Shown here piece after piece: positions 41,962-51,068 of a DNA stretch of 64,000 bases; the stretch's first letter is position 1, and each line of letters begins with the position of its first letter. The DNA lies in the NCBI RefSeq assembly GCF_001458215.1, contig NZ_CYTW01000007.1, forward strand, positions 62,001-126,000, read 5' to 3'. The notes beneath the pieces were generated by a model. The model did not search any database. It saw only the letters and a list, made by a program, of their open reading frames with translations, and was not told the DNA's origin. The position numbers were made by a program, and so were the translations under genes. The DNA is from Shimia thalassica. Its GTDB lineage: Bacteria; Pseudomonadota; Alphaproteobacteria; Rhodobacterales; Rhodobacteraceae.

Positions 41962-43032
41962 ATGGCGCGAATAAGTGAGCTTCATTATTCTAATGCCTAT
42001 GCGAATAGCTCTGGGGTAAATGAATTCCTCGAGGTGGCTTTGTCGTCCTCGGACGACCCGGCCGATTTCACTGTTTCTTTTTATCAGAGCAATGGAACGG
42101 TCGGGCTCGAGCTTTCGCTGACGCATCCCGACATTCAGGTAAGCGTTGATCCCGATAACGGCGAAACGGTCTACGTCATTTCGGCAGATGATTTCGACAT
42201 CCTGCTGACTGATCCGGATGGCGGTGGATCAACCAACTACGAAGCCTACGCGCTGACCAACACCACAACGAATGACGTGATCGATTTTTACGACATCGGT
42301 GGCGGGACGCAGAACATCGTGGCGGTTGACGGTGCAGCAGCAGGCGCAATTTCGGACAACCTCGCGGTTTTGGTGGGGCCGAATTCAACCACCACAACCC
42401 TTCAGTTCAATCAGCCGGACCCGTTCGAGCTCACCTATGGCACGGTAGGTCCCGGTGACACGGGGCTGGCGTGTTTTGTCAAAGGCGCGATGGTGAACAC
42501 CCCCAGTGGCCCGCGCAGGATCGAATTGCTGCAAGAAGGGGATCAGGTCATCACACGCGATCACGGCCCGCAGCCCATTCGCTGGATTGGCCATCGCACA
42601 GTCAAGGGGCAGGGCGTGTTTGCGCCGGTCCGCGTGGAAAAAGGCGTGATGGGCGCAACCCAAGACCACTATGTTTCACAGCAACACCGAATGCTGATCA
42701 CAGGCTGGCAAGCCGAACTTCTGTTTGGCGAAGACGAGGTGCTTGTGCCCGCAAAGGCACTGGTGGCTTCCGGGGCTGTTACGGTCGCGCCACGCTCCAG
42801 CGTTACCTATTTCCATCTTCTCTTTGACCAGCATCAGGTCATCACCGCCGATGGTGTAGAGAGTGAAAGCTTCTATCCCGGCGACCAAGGCATGAAAGGC
42901 TTTGCCAAAGAAACCTGTGACGAGGTTTTGGCCCTTTTCCCCGAACTGGCCTGCGGGCGTCCCGACTTTGGCGACATGGCCAGGCCCGCCATGACAGTGC
43001 AGGAAGGCACCGCGCTCGCGGCTTTGGTCTGA
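41962..43032 (+). CDS. Hint-domain protein (secreted-type, Hint_2)
   Basis: The ATG at 41962 follows GGAG at normal spacing; a TTG at 41950 is an alternative. The 356-residue protein has an N-terminal region of about 165 residues that resembles a lamin-tail-like surface domain (ISELHYSNAYANSSG, EFLEVALSS) with acidic, threonine-rich strands. The Hint domain begins at GLACFVKGAMVNTPSG, with the nucleophilic Cys about residue 171; QPIRWIGHRTV and the block-B histidine in DHYVSQQHRMLITG follow. No homing endonuclease or C-extein is obvious; about 60 residues follow the last Hint strand (HQVITADGVESESFYPG). Hint_2 proteins abound in Rhodobacteraceae, often on RTX proteins; their processing role is unproven. 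Confidence 0.85.
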   Translation: MARISELHYSNAYANSSGVNEFLEVALSSSDDPADFTVSFYQSNGTVGLELSLTHPDIQVSVDPDNGETVYVISADDFDILLTDPDGGGSTNYEAYALTNTTTNDVIDFYDIGGGTQNIVAVDGAAAGAISDNLAVLVGPNSTTTTLQFNQPDPFELTYGTVGPGDTGLACFVKGAMVNTPSGPRRIELLQEGDQVITRDHGPQPIRWIGHRTVKGQGVFAPVRVEKGVMGATQDHYVSQQHRMLITGWQAELLFGEDEVLVPAKALVASGAVTVAPRSSVTYFHLLFDQHQVITADGVESESFYPGDQGMKGFAKETCDEVLALFPELACGRPDFGDMARPAMTVQEGTALAALV

Positions 43033-43103
43033 GGCACCTTGCAATCGCGGCCCTTGACCGTTAGCAGACTGGCAACGAACTGAACGCCGGGAATGGGTCC
43101 GCT

Positions 43104-44174
43104 ATGGAAGATCTGCGCAACAAGTATCTTGAACTCGTATCAGGGGCCGCTGACGAGGCCGCACTGGAAGAATTGCGCGTGCAAGCGGTCGGTAAAAAGG
43201 GCGAAATCAGCCTCAAAATGCGCGAACTGGGCAAAATGACCCCTGAAGAGCGTCAGGTGATGGGCCCCAAGCTGAACGCGTTGAAAGACGAGATCAACTC
43301 GGCGCTGGCTGCGAAAAAGGCCGCTTTGGCGGATGCTGCTCTTGATGCGCGGTTGAAAACAGAATGGCTCGACGTGACCTTGCCGTCCCGCACGCGTCGT
43401 CAGGGCTCGATCCATCCAATCAGCCAGGTGACCGAAGAAGTCACCGCCATTTTTGCCGATATGGGGTTTGCCGTGGCCGAAGGCCCGCAGATCGAAACGG
43501 ACTGGTACAACTTTGACGCCCTGAACATTCCGGGCCACCACCCGGCTCGCGCCGAGATGGACACGTTTTATACCCATCGCGCAGAGGGCGACAATCGCCC
43601 GCCCCACGTTCTGCGGACGCACACGTCGCCGGTACAAATCCGCACGATGGAGAAAACCGGCGCCCCGATTCGCATCATTTGCCCCGGTCGCGTCTATCGC
43701 GCCGACTATGACCAGACACACACACCGATGTTCCATCAGGTCGAAGGTCTGGCCCTTGGCAAAGACATTTCCATGGCCAACCTGAAATGGGTTCTTGAAG
43801 AATTCTTCTCGGCCTTCTTTGGCACGCATGTGGAAACCCGTTTCCGCGCGTCGCACTTCCCGTTCACGGAACCATCGGCCGAAGTCGATATCCAGTGCAG
43901 CTGGGAAGATGGACAGGTCAAGGTTGGTGAAGGCAATGACTGGCTCGAGGTTCTCGGGTCCGGCATGGTGCACCCCAAAGTGCTCGAGGCCGGTGGCATC
44001 GATCCCAACGAATATCAGGGTTTCGCCTTTGGCATCGGCATCGACCGTCTGGCGATGCTGAAATACGGCATCCCCGACCTGCGCGCCTTCTTTGACAGCG
44101 ACCTGCGCTGGCTGCGCCACTACGGCTTTGCCTCGCTGGACCAGCCGACCCTGCATGGCGGCTTGGCTAGGTAG
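43104..44174 (+). CDS. pheS: Phenylalanine--tRNA ligase subunit alpha
   Basis: PheS carries the catalytic core of the alpha2-beta2 synthetase that charges tRNA-Phe. The 356-residue protein has an N-terminal coiled coil, class II motif 1 ([16 protein letters not shown]), motif 2 ([31 protein letters not shown]) and motif 3 ([18 protein letters not shown]). Length is normal. It is separated from pheT by about 3.9 kb of other genes, one of them on the opposite strand. Confidence 0.97.
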   Translation: MEDLRNKYLELVSGAADEAALEELRVQAVGKKGEISLKMRELGKMTPEERQVMGPKLNALKDEINSALAAKKAALADAALDARLKTEWLDVTLPSRTRRQGSIHPISQVTEEVTAIFADMGFAVAEGPQIETDWYNFDALNIPGHHPARAEMDTFYTHRAEGDNRPPHVLRTHTSPVQIRTMEKTGAPIRIICPGRVYRADYDQTHTPMFHQVEGLALGKDISMANLKWVLEEFFSAFFGTHVETRFRASHFPFTEPSAEVDIQCSWEDGQVKVGEGNDWLEVLGSGMVHPKVLEAGGIDPNEYQGFAFGIGIDRLAMLKYGIPDLRAFFDSDLRWLRHYGFASLDQPTLHGGLAR

Positions 44175-44191
44175 CGGAAAGGCTTTTGTCT

Positions 44192-44893
44192 GTGAATAAC
44201 TCTTTCGCTTCTGGTTTGCTGGCTGGGCTAATAGCAACAGTGCTTGGAGGACTTTTACTATGGTTCTTTATCCAGTTTTTGGAGAAAGAACCGGAGATCT
44301 ATTGGTTTGAGTTGGCATCATATGAGTTGCCCGAAAAGTATCGAGATGCGTTTGAAGTCGATATTGAGTCCGAGAACTACGAAAAGGAAACTAAAGATAG
44401 GTTTAATTCAGCTTACCAGAGTCTGTATCTAGTTGGGAATAAGGGTAGTCTACCTGCAAAAGACGTTACGCTACTCTTCCCTAAACAACCACTTAATGTG
44501 TTGGCGCAGACTGATGTTCCCAAAGAGTTTCATGAAGAAGAAACCGGAAATTTGTCTCGGTTAGTTTTGTCTTCAGTTGAAGCTGGGGAGCAAGTGGTAG
44601 TTATCGTAGTTGGAGCAGGTTCGAGAGAAGCAATTGTTTCGTTCAATGGCTCAAAAATCGACCAAACCTTTAAGTCACACTTAGAGAAGACAGACGGCAA
44701 AAAGCATGTTTCTCTGTCGGCAATTTGGGTTGCACTCGGAATTGTTGTTTTTGTTGCTGTATTTATTTGGCTGACCTTGATTACTGATAGGGAAGAAAAG
44801 AAAAAGCGCCGAAAAGAAGTAAGGGACGAACTAGAAGCGCAAGGGCTTTTACCTTCCGACGAAAATGTAAAGGCAGACGAAGCGACGAATTAA
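44192..44893 (+). CDS. Hypothetical membrane protein of foreign composition
   Basis: A GTG at 44192 or the TTG at 44186 is the likely start, 17 bases or fewer after pheS. The product of about 233 residues has a membrane helix near the N-terminus (ASGLLAGLIATVLGGLLLWF), a hydrophilic middle with acidic and aromatic residues, and a second helix near 175-200 (WVALGIVVFVAVFIWLTLI) followed by a highly charged tail (REEKKKRRKEVRDELE). The DNA is visibly AT-richer than both neighbours, with frequent A/T third positions, suggesting recent acquisition. No family was recognised. It may sit across the membrane with both ends cytoplasmic. Confidence 0.72.
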   Translation: MNNSFASGLLAGLIATVLGGLLLWFFIQFLEKEPEIYWFELASYELPEKYRDAFEVDIESENYEKETKDRFNSAYQSLYLVGNKGSLPAKDVTLLFPKQPLNVLAQTDVPKEFHEEETGNLSRLVLSSVEAGEQVVVIVVGAGSREAIVSFNGSKIDQTFKSHLEKTDGKKHVSLSAIWVALGIVVFVAVFIWLTLITDREEKKKRRKEVRDELEAQGLLPSDENVKADEATN

Positions 44894-44968
44894 GCTAATC
44901 CATGTCGCGAAATGTTGGTTTTCTGATCTGAGAGCGCCTAACCTTTTCCCTGAAAAGGAGCCGCGCTT

Positions 44969-45748
44969 ATGACCACTCTTCTCATTCTCGAAGGCAATGC
45001 GACCGCGCTTGTAGAGGCGGGCAAATCCGATGCTTTGCCATTTGCCAAATGCTTTATGTCGGTCGATCCGTCGTTGTCGTTGCGGGTCGCCAACCCTTAT
45101 GCCCGCGATATCACGCTGGATGACCTGAAGGGTGTGGACGGCGTCGTGTTCACCGGCTCTGGCGTGGCGTGGTCCACAGCAGAACCCGAGGCGGAACCCT
45201 TGCGTGCGGCCATGCGTATCGTGTTTGAGACGGGGCTGCCGGTTTGGGGGTCTTGCAACGGGATGCAATTGGCGGCCGTCGTCCTTGGCGGCAGGGTGGG
45301 GGCTTCGCTCAAAGGGTCTGAAGTTGGCGTGGCCCACGATATTCAGCTGACTGATGCCGGCGCTGCGCATCCAATGATGGCCGGAAAAGCATCTGGCTTT
45401 GTTTCTCCCTGCGTGCATCGTGACGAGGTGCAAGACCTGCCGGAAGGGGCGGTTCTGTTGGCGGGAAATGACCACTCTCCGGTGCAGGCTTTTGCCTATG
45501 CCAAGGACGGTGTTGATTTTTGGGGGGTACAGTATCACCCCGAATGCGACAGCCGCGATATGGCCGATTGGTTGCGCGGGCGTGGTGCAGAAACAGATGC
45601 GCTGGTTGCCGACCTCGAGATTGCCGAGACAGATTCGGACGCCGCTGCACGTTTGGGAACATCGCCCAAAGGGCTGACAACACCGGAACGTGCCCGTGAA
45701 CTGATCAACTGGGTCCAACACGTCAAAACGCGGGCAGACTGCGCTTGA
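44969..45748 (+). CDS. Class I glutamine amidotransferase
   Basis: This 259-residue cytoplasmic protein has the class I GATase triad: the nucleophile in VWGSCNGMQL (about residue 96) and the His-x-Glu in VQYHPECDSRDMA (about 190). Stand-alone proteins of this kind hydrolyse gamma-glutamyl bonds (GMP-synthase-like or gamma-glutamyl hydrolase types); no synthetase domain is fused. The GAGCCGCGCTT-ATG context has AAAAGGAG upstream. The next gene, 51 bases downstream, is a dimethylarginine-hydrolase-like enzyme, so the two may act on related nitrogen-rich compounds. Confidence 0.88.
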   Translation: MTTLLILEGNATALVEAGKSDALPFAKCFMSVDPSLSLRVANPYARDITLDDLKGVDGVVFTGSGVAWSTAEPEAEPLRAAMRIVFETGLPVWGSCNGMQLAAVVLGGRVGASLKGSEVGVAHDIQLTDAGAAHPMMAGKASGFVSPCVHRDEVQDLPEGAVLLAGNDHSPVQAFAYAKDGVDFWGVQYHPECDSRDMADWLRGRGAETDALVADLEIAETDSDAAARLGTSPKGLTTPERARELINWVQHVKTRADCA

Positions 45749-45799
45749 CACTTGGTCCGGTCCCCCCGACCGTGACGAAAAGAGCCAAGGGAGCATGAC

Positions 45800-46723
45800 A
45801 TGGGTGAACAAGGATTTTCGTTGAATGCGCGTCGCGAAGGTGGCGGCACCCCGATTCTGAACAACTGGGGCGCCAACAGTGACTATGGCACGCTGCGGTC
45901 TGTTCTGTTGGGACCGATCGAGAATTACAAATGGCTGAAGACGTCGAGCTTGTCGAAAAAATCCCTGCGTCGCGGGGTACAGTTTGACCCCAAGGTGGCC
46001 CAGGCCCAGCACGCCGAGATGGTCGACGCCTACCGGTCCGCGGATGTCGAGGTCAATTTCCACAAACCCGATCCGCATCTGCCCTATCAGGTCTATGCCC
46101 GCGACAGTTCGGTGATGACCCCGATGGGCGCGATCATCACCCACATGGCACAGCCGTGGCGCCGTGGAGAAAACTTCCGCGCGATCGAAACCTATCATGA
46201 TCTCGGTATCCCGATTTACGATTATGTGACTGCTGGCACCTTTGAAGGCGGCGATTTCAATGTGATCGAACCCGGCGCGGTGCTAATAGGCTGGGAAGGT
46301 CCCGAGGGGCGTTCGTCTGAGGAAGGTGCCAAACAGATCGGTGCCTGGATGGAGGCCGAGGGCTGGGAAGTGATGTTGATGGACATCGACCCTTATTATG
46401 TCCACATCGACCTGATGGTGGTGATGCTGGCCCCGAAACTGGCCGCAGTGTGTATCGAATGCACCGATCCCAAAGTCGTGGATTGGCTCAAATCCAAGAA
46501 CATCGAAATCATCGAAGTGCCGTTTCAGGAAACCATGGCGCTGGGCTGTAACGTTGTTGCCCTTGGCGAAGATCGCGTGTTGCTGCCCGCCGCCTCAAAG
46601 ACCCTGAAAGAAAAGCTCAAGGCGCTGGGTTTCACGATCTATGATCCCGAACTGGACATGATCACCCAAGGCGGCGGAGGCGTGCACTGTATGTGTCAAA
46701 GCCTGATCCGCGACCCGGGTTAA
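45800..46723 (+). CDS. Dimethylarginine dimethylaminohydrolase/arginine deiminase family protein
   Basis: This 307-residue protein is a guanidino-group modifying enzyme of the pentein fold. The substrate-binding acids are in YARDSSVMTPMG and GTFEGGDFNVI, the catalytic His in IDPYYVHIDLMVV, and the catalytic Cys in GGGVHCMCQSL near the C-terminus. Relatives hydrolyse free arginine, N-methylated arginines or other guanidines, or transfer amidino groups. The ATG follows AGGGAG. Adjacent to the amidotransferase; a second pentein enzyme, glycine amidinotransferase, is at 60324-61445. The precise substrate cannot be told. Confidence 0.86.
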   Translation: MGEQGFSLNARREGGGTPILNNWGANSDYGTLRSVLLGPIENYKWLKTSSLSKKSLRRGVQFDPKVAQAQHAEMVDAYRSADVEVNFHKPDPHLPYQVYARDSSVMTPMGAIITHMAQPWRRGENFRAIETYHDLGIPIYDYVTAGTFEGGDFNVIEPGAVLIGWEGPEGRSSEEGAKQIGAWMEAEGWEVMLMDIDPYYVHIDLMVVMLAPKLAAVCIECTDPKVVDWLKSKNIEIIEVPFQETMALGCNVVALGEDRVLLPAASKTLKEKLKALGFTIYDPELDMITQGGGGVHCMCQSLIRDPG

Positions 46724-46725
46724 TC

Positions 46726-47856
46726 TTAGCTGGCCAGATCCAGAGTCGCATCGCTTGCGATCATTTTATGAGCCAGCTCGGTCATTCTGCGGATGCGGTT
46801 TTCCTTGTCCGGAAGAATGATCGAGCACAGCTTTTTCTTGACCGCACCGGTCATGAGCTTGCCCATGATTTTGGGCGAGGTCGGCATGCTAAAGCGGATT
46901 TTGACCATTGTTCCGTCGCCGACCTGCACCAACTCGTCCGTTTCATGCATGGTGATGCCCATCGGCAGGTTATAAAGCCCCGTCGCGTACTCTCCGGGGT
47001 TCCAGTCGACGATTTCAAACGGGAAAATATCGTCCCCGTGATGGCAATGATACAGCGATCCCGGCTCAAGCTTGCCGTTGTTGGTGTTGAACATTTCAAC
47101 ATGGTCCGCCCCAAGCCAGCTGGCGCGTAAGTCGGGACGAGTGCAGATGGTAAATGCCACATCCGGGGACACGGGCAGGGGGATGATCCACTCGTCAATC
47201 AACAGTTTCTGCGAGGCTTCAACAAATGTGCGTTGAGAGCTCCGACGGCGGTTCCATGCGGCCCGCATGTCGCGCACCACGTATTCGACTGCACCAATAT
47301 GCTCGATATCTTCGGTATAGAATTCCGAGTCGTCAAAGTAATCGACCATGTCCATCGCCTTGAGCGCGTCGCAGGTGATGAGTGTATATGCCGTCAGACC
47401 GGTGTCGGCCTTTACGCTGTTTTTCAAAAGACGGAATGCGGTGATCACGTCCTGTCCGGCAAGCTCTTCGCGACCACCGGTTTCCTGCATCACGCATTGG
47501 CCGTGGTGCACAACAATCTTTAACTCAAGCGCCTTGATGTTCGAGCAGGCATCACAGGTACACCCTGTGTTCACCACCATTTTTTCCTTGCTGCGTGCGA
47601 ACACGCAATAAAGCTGTTCGGCAAAATCGAGAATGAACTGTTTGCTCATGACTTCGCTTTCAAAGGCATAGGCAAACACCGCATCGCCCTGTAATCCCGA
47701 AATCGCAAGCGGCGAGCGGATGGCGGGCACAAGATCACCAAACAGCCCCTCAAGTATGCCCTTGGCGTGCTCAATCGCGGTTTTTGACATAAACTCTGTG
47801 TAACCGGAAATATCTGCAATAACGAAAAACGCAGTCTTGATATCTGAACCAGACAT
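46726..47856 (-). CDS. Cyclase-fold (DUF2652) protein with C-terminal SRPBCC-like domain
   Basis: This 376-residue protein has an N-terminal domain of class III nucleotidyl cyclase fold: AFFVIADISGYTEFM carries the first metal Asp, LQGDAVFAYAF matches the GDxVFA strand, and LKIVVHHGQCV the next. A cysteine cluster in GCTCDACSN is unusual for cyclases. Residues about 205-370 look like a polyketide-cyclase/SRPBCC lipid-binding fold (WIIPLPVSPDVAF, VKIRFSMPTSPKIMG). DUF2652 proteins are annotated as cyclase relatives without proven activity. It is on the strand opposite to pheS/pheT, convergent with the preceding gene. Confidence 0.8.
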   Translation of the reverse strand: MSGSDIKTAFFVIADISGYTEFMSKTAIEHAKGILEGLFGDLVPAIRSPLAISGLQGDAVFAYAFESEVMSKQFILDFAEQLYCVFARSKEKMVVNTGCTCDACSNIKALELKIVVHHGQCVMQETGGREELAGQDVITAFRLLKNSVKADTGLTAYTLITCDALKAMDMVDYFDDSEFYTEDIEHIGAVEYVVRDMRAAWNRRRSSQRTFVEASQKLLIDEWIIPLPVSPDVAFTICTRPDLRASWLGADHVEMFNTNNGKLEPGSLYHCHHGDDIFPFEIVDWNPGEYATGLYNLPMGITMHETDELVQVGDGTMVKIRFSMPTSPKIMGKLMTGAVKKKLCSIILPDKENRIRRMTELAHKMIASDATLDLAS

Positions 47857-48123
47857 GTCTTGTCCTCCCTCTCCCCCGTAATGGAACGAGTAGACACCAG
47901 TTTTTGTGATTTACCGAACCTTTTGTTTACCTCAGGGAAGCTTGGACTTTGCGGCGCTGCCAGAAATATCAGTGACCGAATGGCATTTCCGCCGTTTCGC
48001 TGTCGGGAATAACGCGTATTCAACGTGGCAACAGACCTGCGGAATCGATGATGCGGTCTTTCCCCCTCGTGTCATATCCGTTAAAGCCCTGATGACCCGA
48101 ATTTTGACCGATGGAATCTACCG

Positions 48124-50523
48124 ATGAAATTCACGCTGTCCTGGCTGAAAGATCACCTCGAAACAGAGGCGACCCTTGATGAGATCCTTTACGCACTGAC
48201 GGACCTTGGTCTCGAAGTCGAAGAAGTGAGCAATCCGGCCGAGCGTCTCAAAGACTTTACCATTGGCAAAGTGTTGCACGCGGAAAAGCACCCCGATGCC
48301 GATAAACTGCGCGTTTGCAAGGTGGCAACGGACGAAGGCGAGATGCAGATCATCTGTGGCGCGCCCAATGCCCGCGAAGGCATCACCGTTGTTGTCGCAA
48401 AACCGGGCGTCTATGTGCCCGGGATCGACACGACCATTGGCGTTGGCAAAATTCGTGGCATCGAAAGCTATGGCATGATGGCGTCGGAACGTGAGATGGA
48501 ACTGTCGGACGAACATGACGGTATCATCGAATTGCCTTCTGGCGAGGTTGGCGACCGTTTTGTCGATTGGCTGGCCGAAAACGATCCTGCCAAGGTTGAT
48601 GCTGTCATTGATATCGCCATCACACCGAACCGCCCTGATGCGCTGGGCGTGCGTGGGGTTGCGTTGGATCTGGCCGCGCGCGGCCTGGGCACGATGAAGC
48701 CTGCCAAAACCGCCTCGGTTGAAGGGACTTTCCCAAGCCCGATTTCGGTGACCATTGACGAAGACACCCTTGAAAAAGGCTGTCACGTCTTTGCCGGACG
48801 TCTGATCAAGGGCGTCAAGAATGGCCCGAGCCCCGAGTGGCTGCAAGACCGTTTGCGCGCCATTGGCCTGCGCCCGATTTCGGCGCTGGTGGACATCACC
48901 AACTTCTTCACTTTCGACCGCAACCGCCCGCTGCACGTCTTTGATGCCGATAAGGTCAAAGGCAACCTGCGTGTACACCGCGCCAAAGGTGGCGAAACCC
49001 TCGTTGGTCTGGACGAAAAGGAATACACCTTCTCGGACGGACAGGTTGTGATTTCGGACGATGAAAACATCGAATCCATTGCGGGCATCATGGGCGGCTT
49101 GGCCACCGGTTGTACCGAAGAGACCACCAATGTCTTCCTCGAGGCCGCTGTCTGGGATCATATCCAGATCGCGTTCACGGGCCGTGCGCTGAAAATCAAC
49201 TCTGATGCGCGCTATCGCAACGAGCGCGGCATTGATCCCAGTTTCAACATGGAAGCCGTTGATCTGGCGACCCAGATGATCATCGACCTGTGCGGTGGCG
49301 AGCCATCCGAGGTGGTTGTCGCAGGCACAGTCCCCGACGTCAGCCGCGCCTACAAACTCGACACCGACCGTGTGCAGTCGCTGGTTGGTATGGAGATTCC
49401 TGCCGAGCAACAGATCAAGACACTGACCGATCTTGGCTTTGTCATGGACGGCGATATGGCACAGGTGCCAAGCTGGCGTCCGGACGTTCAGGGCGAGGCT
49501 GATCTGGTCGAAGAAGTGGCCCGCGTTGCGTCCCTGACAAAACTGCAAGGCCGACCCATGGAACGTGTTCAGGCCGGTTTGCCCGAGATGATCCTGTCGC
49601 CAATGCAAAAGCGCGAACAGATCGCCCGCCGCACCACCGCGTCGCTGGGCTATAACGAATGCGTCACCTATAGCTTCATCGACAAGGCCGCGGCCGTATT
49701 GTTCGACGGTGGGTCCGACGCAACCATGCTGGAAAACCCGATTTCCTCAGAGATGAGCCATATGCGCCCAGACCTGTTGCCAGGTCTGTTGCAGGCTGCT
49801 GCCCGCAATCAGGCACGCGGGTTCATGGATATGGCCCTGTTCGAATGCGGCGCTGCCTTTCAGGGCGGCGAGCCGGGCGAACAGCGTTTGCAGGTAAGCG
49901 GATTGCTGGTTGGCAAAACCGTAGAGAAAGACGTGCATGGCGAAAGCCGCGGCGTTGATCTTTATGACGCGAAAGCGGATGCCGAGGCCGTACTGGCCGC
50001 GATTGGTGCACCTGCCAAGGTCCAGATCCTGCGCGGCGCTGAAGGATGGTGGCATCCGGGACGTCACGGCAAAATCTGTCTGGGCCCCAAAAAGGTTCTG
50101 GGCGTCTTTGGCGAGTTGCACCCCAAGGTTCTTGACCAGCTTGGCGTCAAGGGACCTGCGGTTGCCTTTACCCTCTATCCAGAAGACATCCCGATGCCAC
50201 GCAAGAAGAATGCGACCCGTGCCGCATTGAAACTGCGTGACCTGCAAGCGGTCGAGCGTGACTTTGCCTTTGTTATCGACAAAAACGTCGAGGCGCTGAC
50301 CCTGGTCAATGCCGCCTCCGGGGCTGACAAAACGCTTGTCGAAGCCGTGCGCGTCTTTGACGAATTCATCGGCGGGTCCTTGGGTGAAGACAAAAAATCG
50401 ATTGCCTTTACCGTGCGTCTGCAACCTACGGACAAGACTTTGAAGGAAGCAGACATCGAAGCGGTCGCGGCCAAGATCGTCGAAAAAGTCACCAAGGCAA
50501 CCGGCGGCACGCTGCGTGGCTAA
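48124..50523 (+). CDS. pheT: Phenylalanine--tRNA ligase subunit beta
   Basis: This 799-residue subunit binds and edits Phe-tRNA with PheS. It starts MKFTLSWLKDHLETEATLDE, followed by a tRNA-binding EMAP-like domain (FTIGKVLHAEKHPDADKLRV), B3/B4 editing domain (ITPNRPDALGVRGVA), B5 domain, a catalytic-like domain (EQIARRTTASLGYNECVTYS) and a C-terminal anticodon-binding FDX domain (VERDFAFVIDKNVEALTLV). Length normal. It has its own upstream region of 267 bases, so it probably has its own promoter rather than being read from pheS. Confidence 0.97.
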   Translation: MKFTLSWLKDHLETEATLDEILYALTDLGLEVEEVSNPAERLKDFTIGKVLHAEKHPDADKLRVCKVATDEGEMQIICGAPNAREGITVVVAKPGVYVPGIDTTIGVGKIRGIESYGMMASEREMELSDEHDGIIELPSGEVGDRFVDWLAENDPAKVDAVIDIAITPNRPDALGVRGVALDLAARGLGTMKPAKTASVEGTFPSPISVTIDEDTLEKGCHVFAGRLIKGVKNGPSPEWLQDRLRAIGLRPISALVDITNFFTFDRNRPLHVFDADKVKGNLRVHRAKGGETLVGLDEKEYTFSDGQVVISDDENIESIAGIMGGLATGCTEETTNVFLEAAVWDHIQIAFTGRALKINSDARYRNERGIDPSFNMEAVDLATQMIIDLCGGEPSEVVVAGTVPDVSRAYKLDTDRVQSLVGMEIPAEQQIKTLTDLGFVMDGDMAQVPSWRPDVQGEADLVEEVARVASLTKLQGRPMERVQAGLPEMILSPMQKREQIARRTTASLGYNECVTYSFIDKAAAVLFDGGSDATMLENPISSEMSHMRPDLLPGLLQAAARNQARGFMDMALFECGAAFQGGEPGEQRLQVSGLLVGKTVEKDVHGESRGVDLYDAKADAEAVLAAIGAPAKVQILRGAEGWWHPGRHGKICLGPKKVLGVFGELHPKVLDQLGVKGPAVAFTLYPEDIPMPRKKNATRAALKLRDLQAVERDFAFVIDKNVEALTLVNAASGADKTLVEAVRVFDEFIGGSLGEDKKSIAFTVRLQPTDKTLKEADIEAVAAKIVEKVTKATGGTLRG

Positions 50524-50965
50524 AACACTGGATTGGGTCTTGCGTCGGGGGGCGGCGCAAGACGTTTCCGCGATGGCCGCAGTGATCAATGCGGCCTACC
50601 GCCCTTTTGTGGAAGCCGGTCTTGATCTGCCCGATGTAAGCGCGGGCCTTTCGGAAGATATCGCTGCTGCGCATGTCTGGATCGCGGAAGACACGTCCGG
50701 CCTGCTGGGAGTGCTTGTTGTGTCCACCCGCCCGCCAACCGCACATTTGATGAACGTGGCTGTTGCGCAGAGTGCCCGTGGTCGCGGGATCGGCGGGGCG
50801 CTGATCCGCCATGCGATTGACCTTGCACGTGCCTCCGCCTGTCAGAACATCGTTTTGGCAACACATACGGGCATGCCAGAAAACGTTGCGCTTTATGAGA
50901 AATTTGGCTGGCAGATAACGGGGCAGGACGGCCTGCGCATCCGGATGTCGCGCCCCTGCGTTTGA
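50516..50965 (+). CDS. GNAT family N-acetyltransferase
   Basis: The GTG at 50516 overlaps the pheT stop by eight bases, so it is probably translated from the pheT mRNA. The 149-residue protein has the GNAT fold with the acetyl-CoA-binding motif VAVAQSARGRGIGGALI (Q/R-x-x-G-x-G/A) and the C-terminal LYEKFGWQITG. The substrate is unknown. Confidence 0.88.
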   Translation: MAKTLDWVLRRGAAQDVSAMAAVINAAYRPFVEAGLDLPDVSAGLSEDIAAAHVWIAEDTSGLLGVLVVSTRPPTAHLMNVAVAQSARGRGIGGALIRHAIDLARASACQNIVLATHTGMPENVALYEKFGWQITGQDGLRIRMSRPCV

Positions 50966-51068
50966 TCCGCAAAACTATCTGTCTGGGCCGCGATTGTGCA
51001 TCCGCTGTCACGTGCCTATGTCAAACGTCACGTGCACAGTTTAATTTGTTCAAGTTCAGGAGAAACCG

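Noticed and set aside
47906-48127. Plus-strand frame before pheT that could be a leader peptide
   Set aside because: No Phe-rich run or attenuator hairpin with T run was found; composition looks non-coding.
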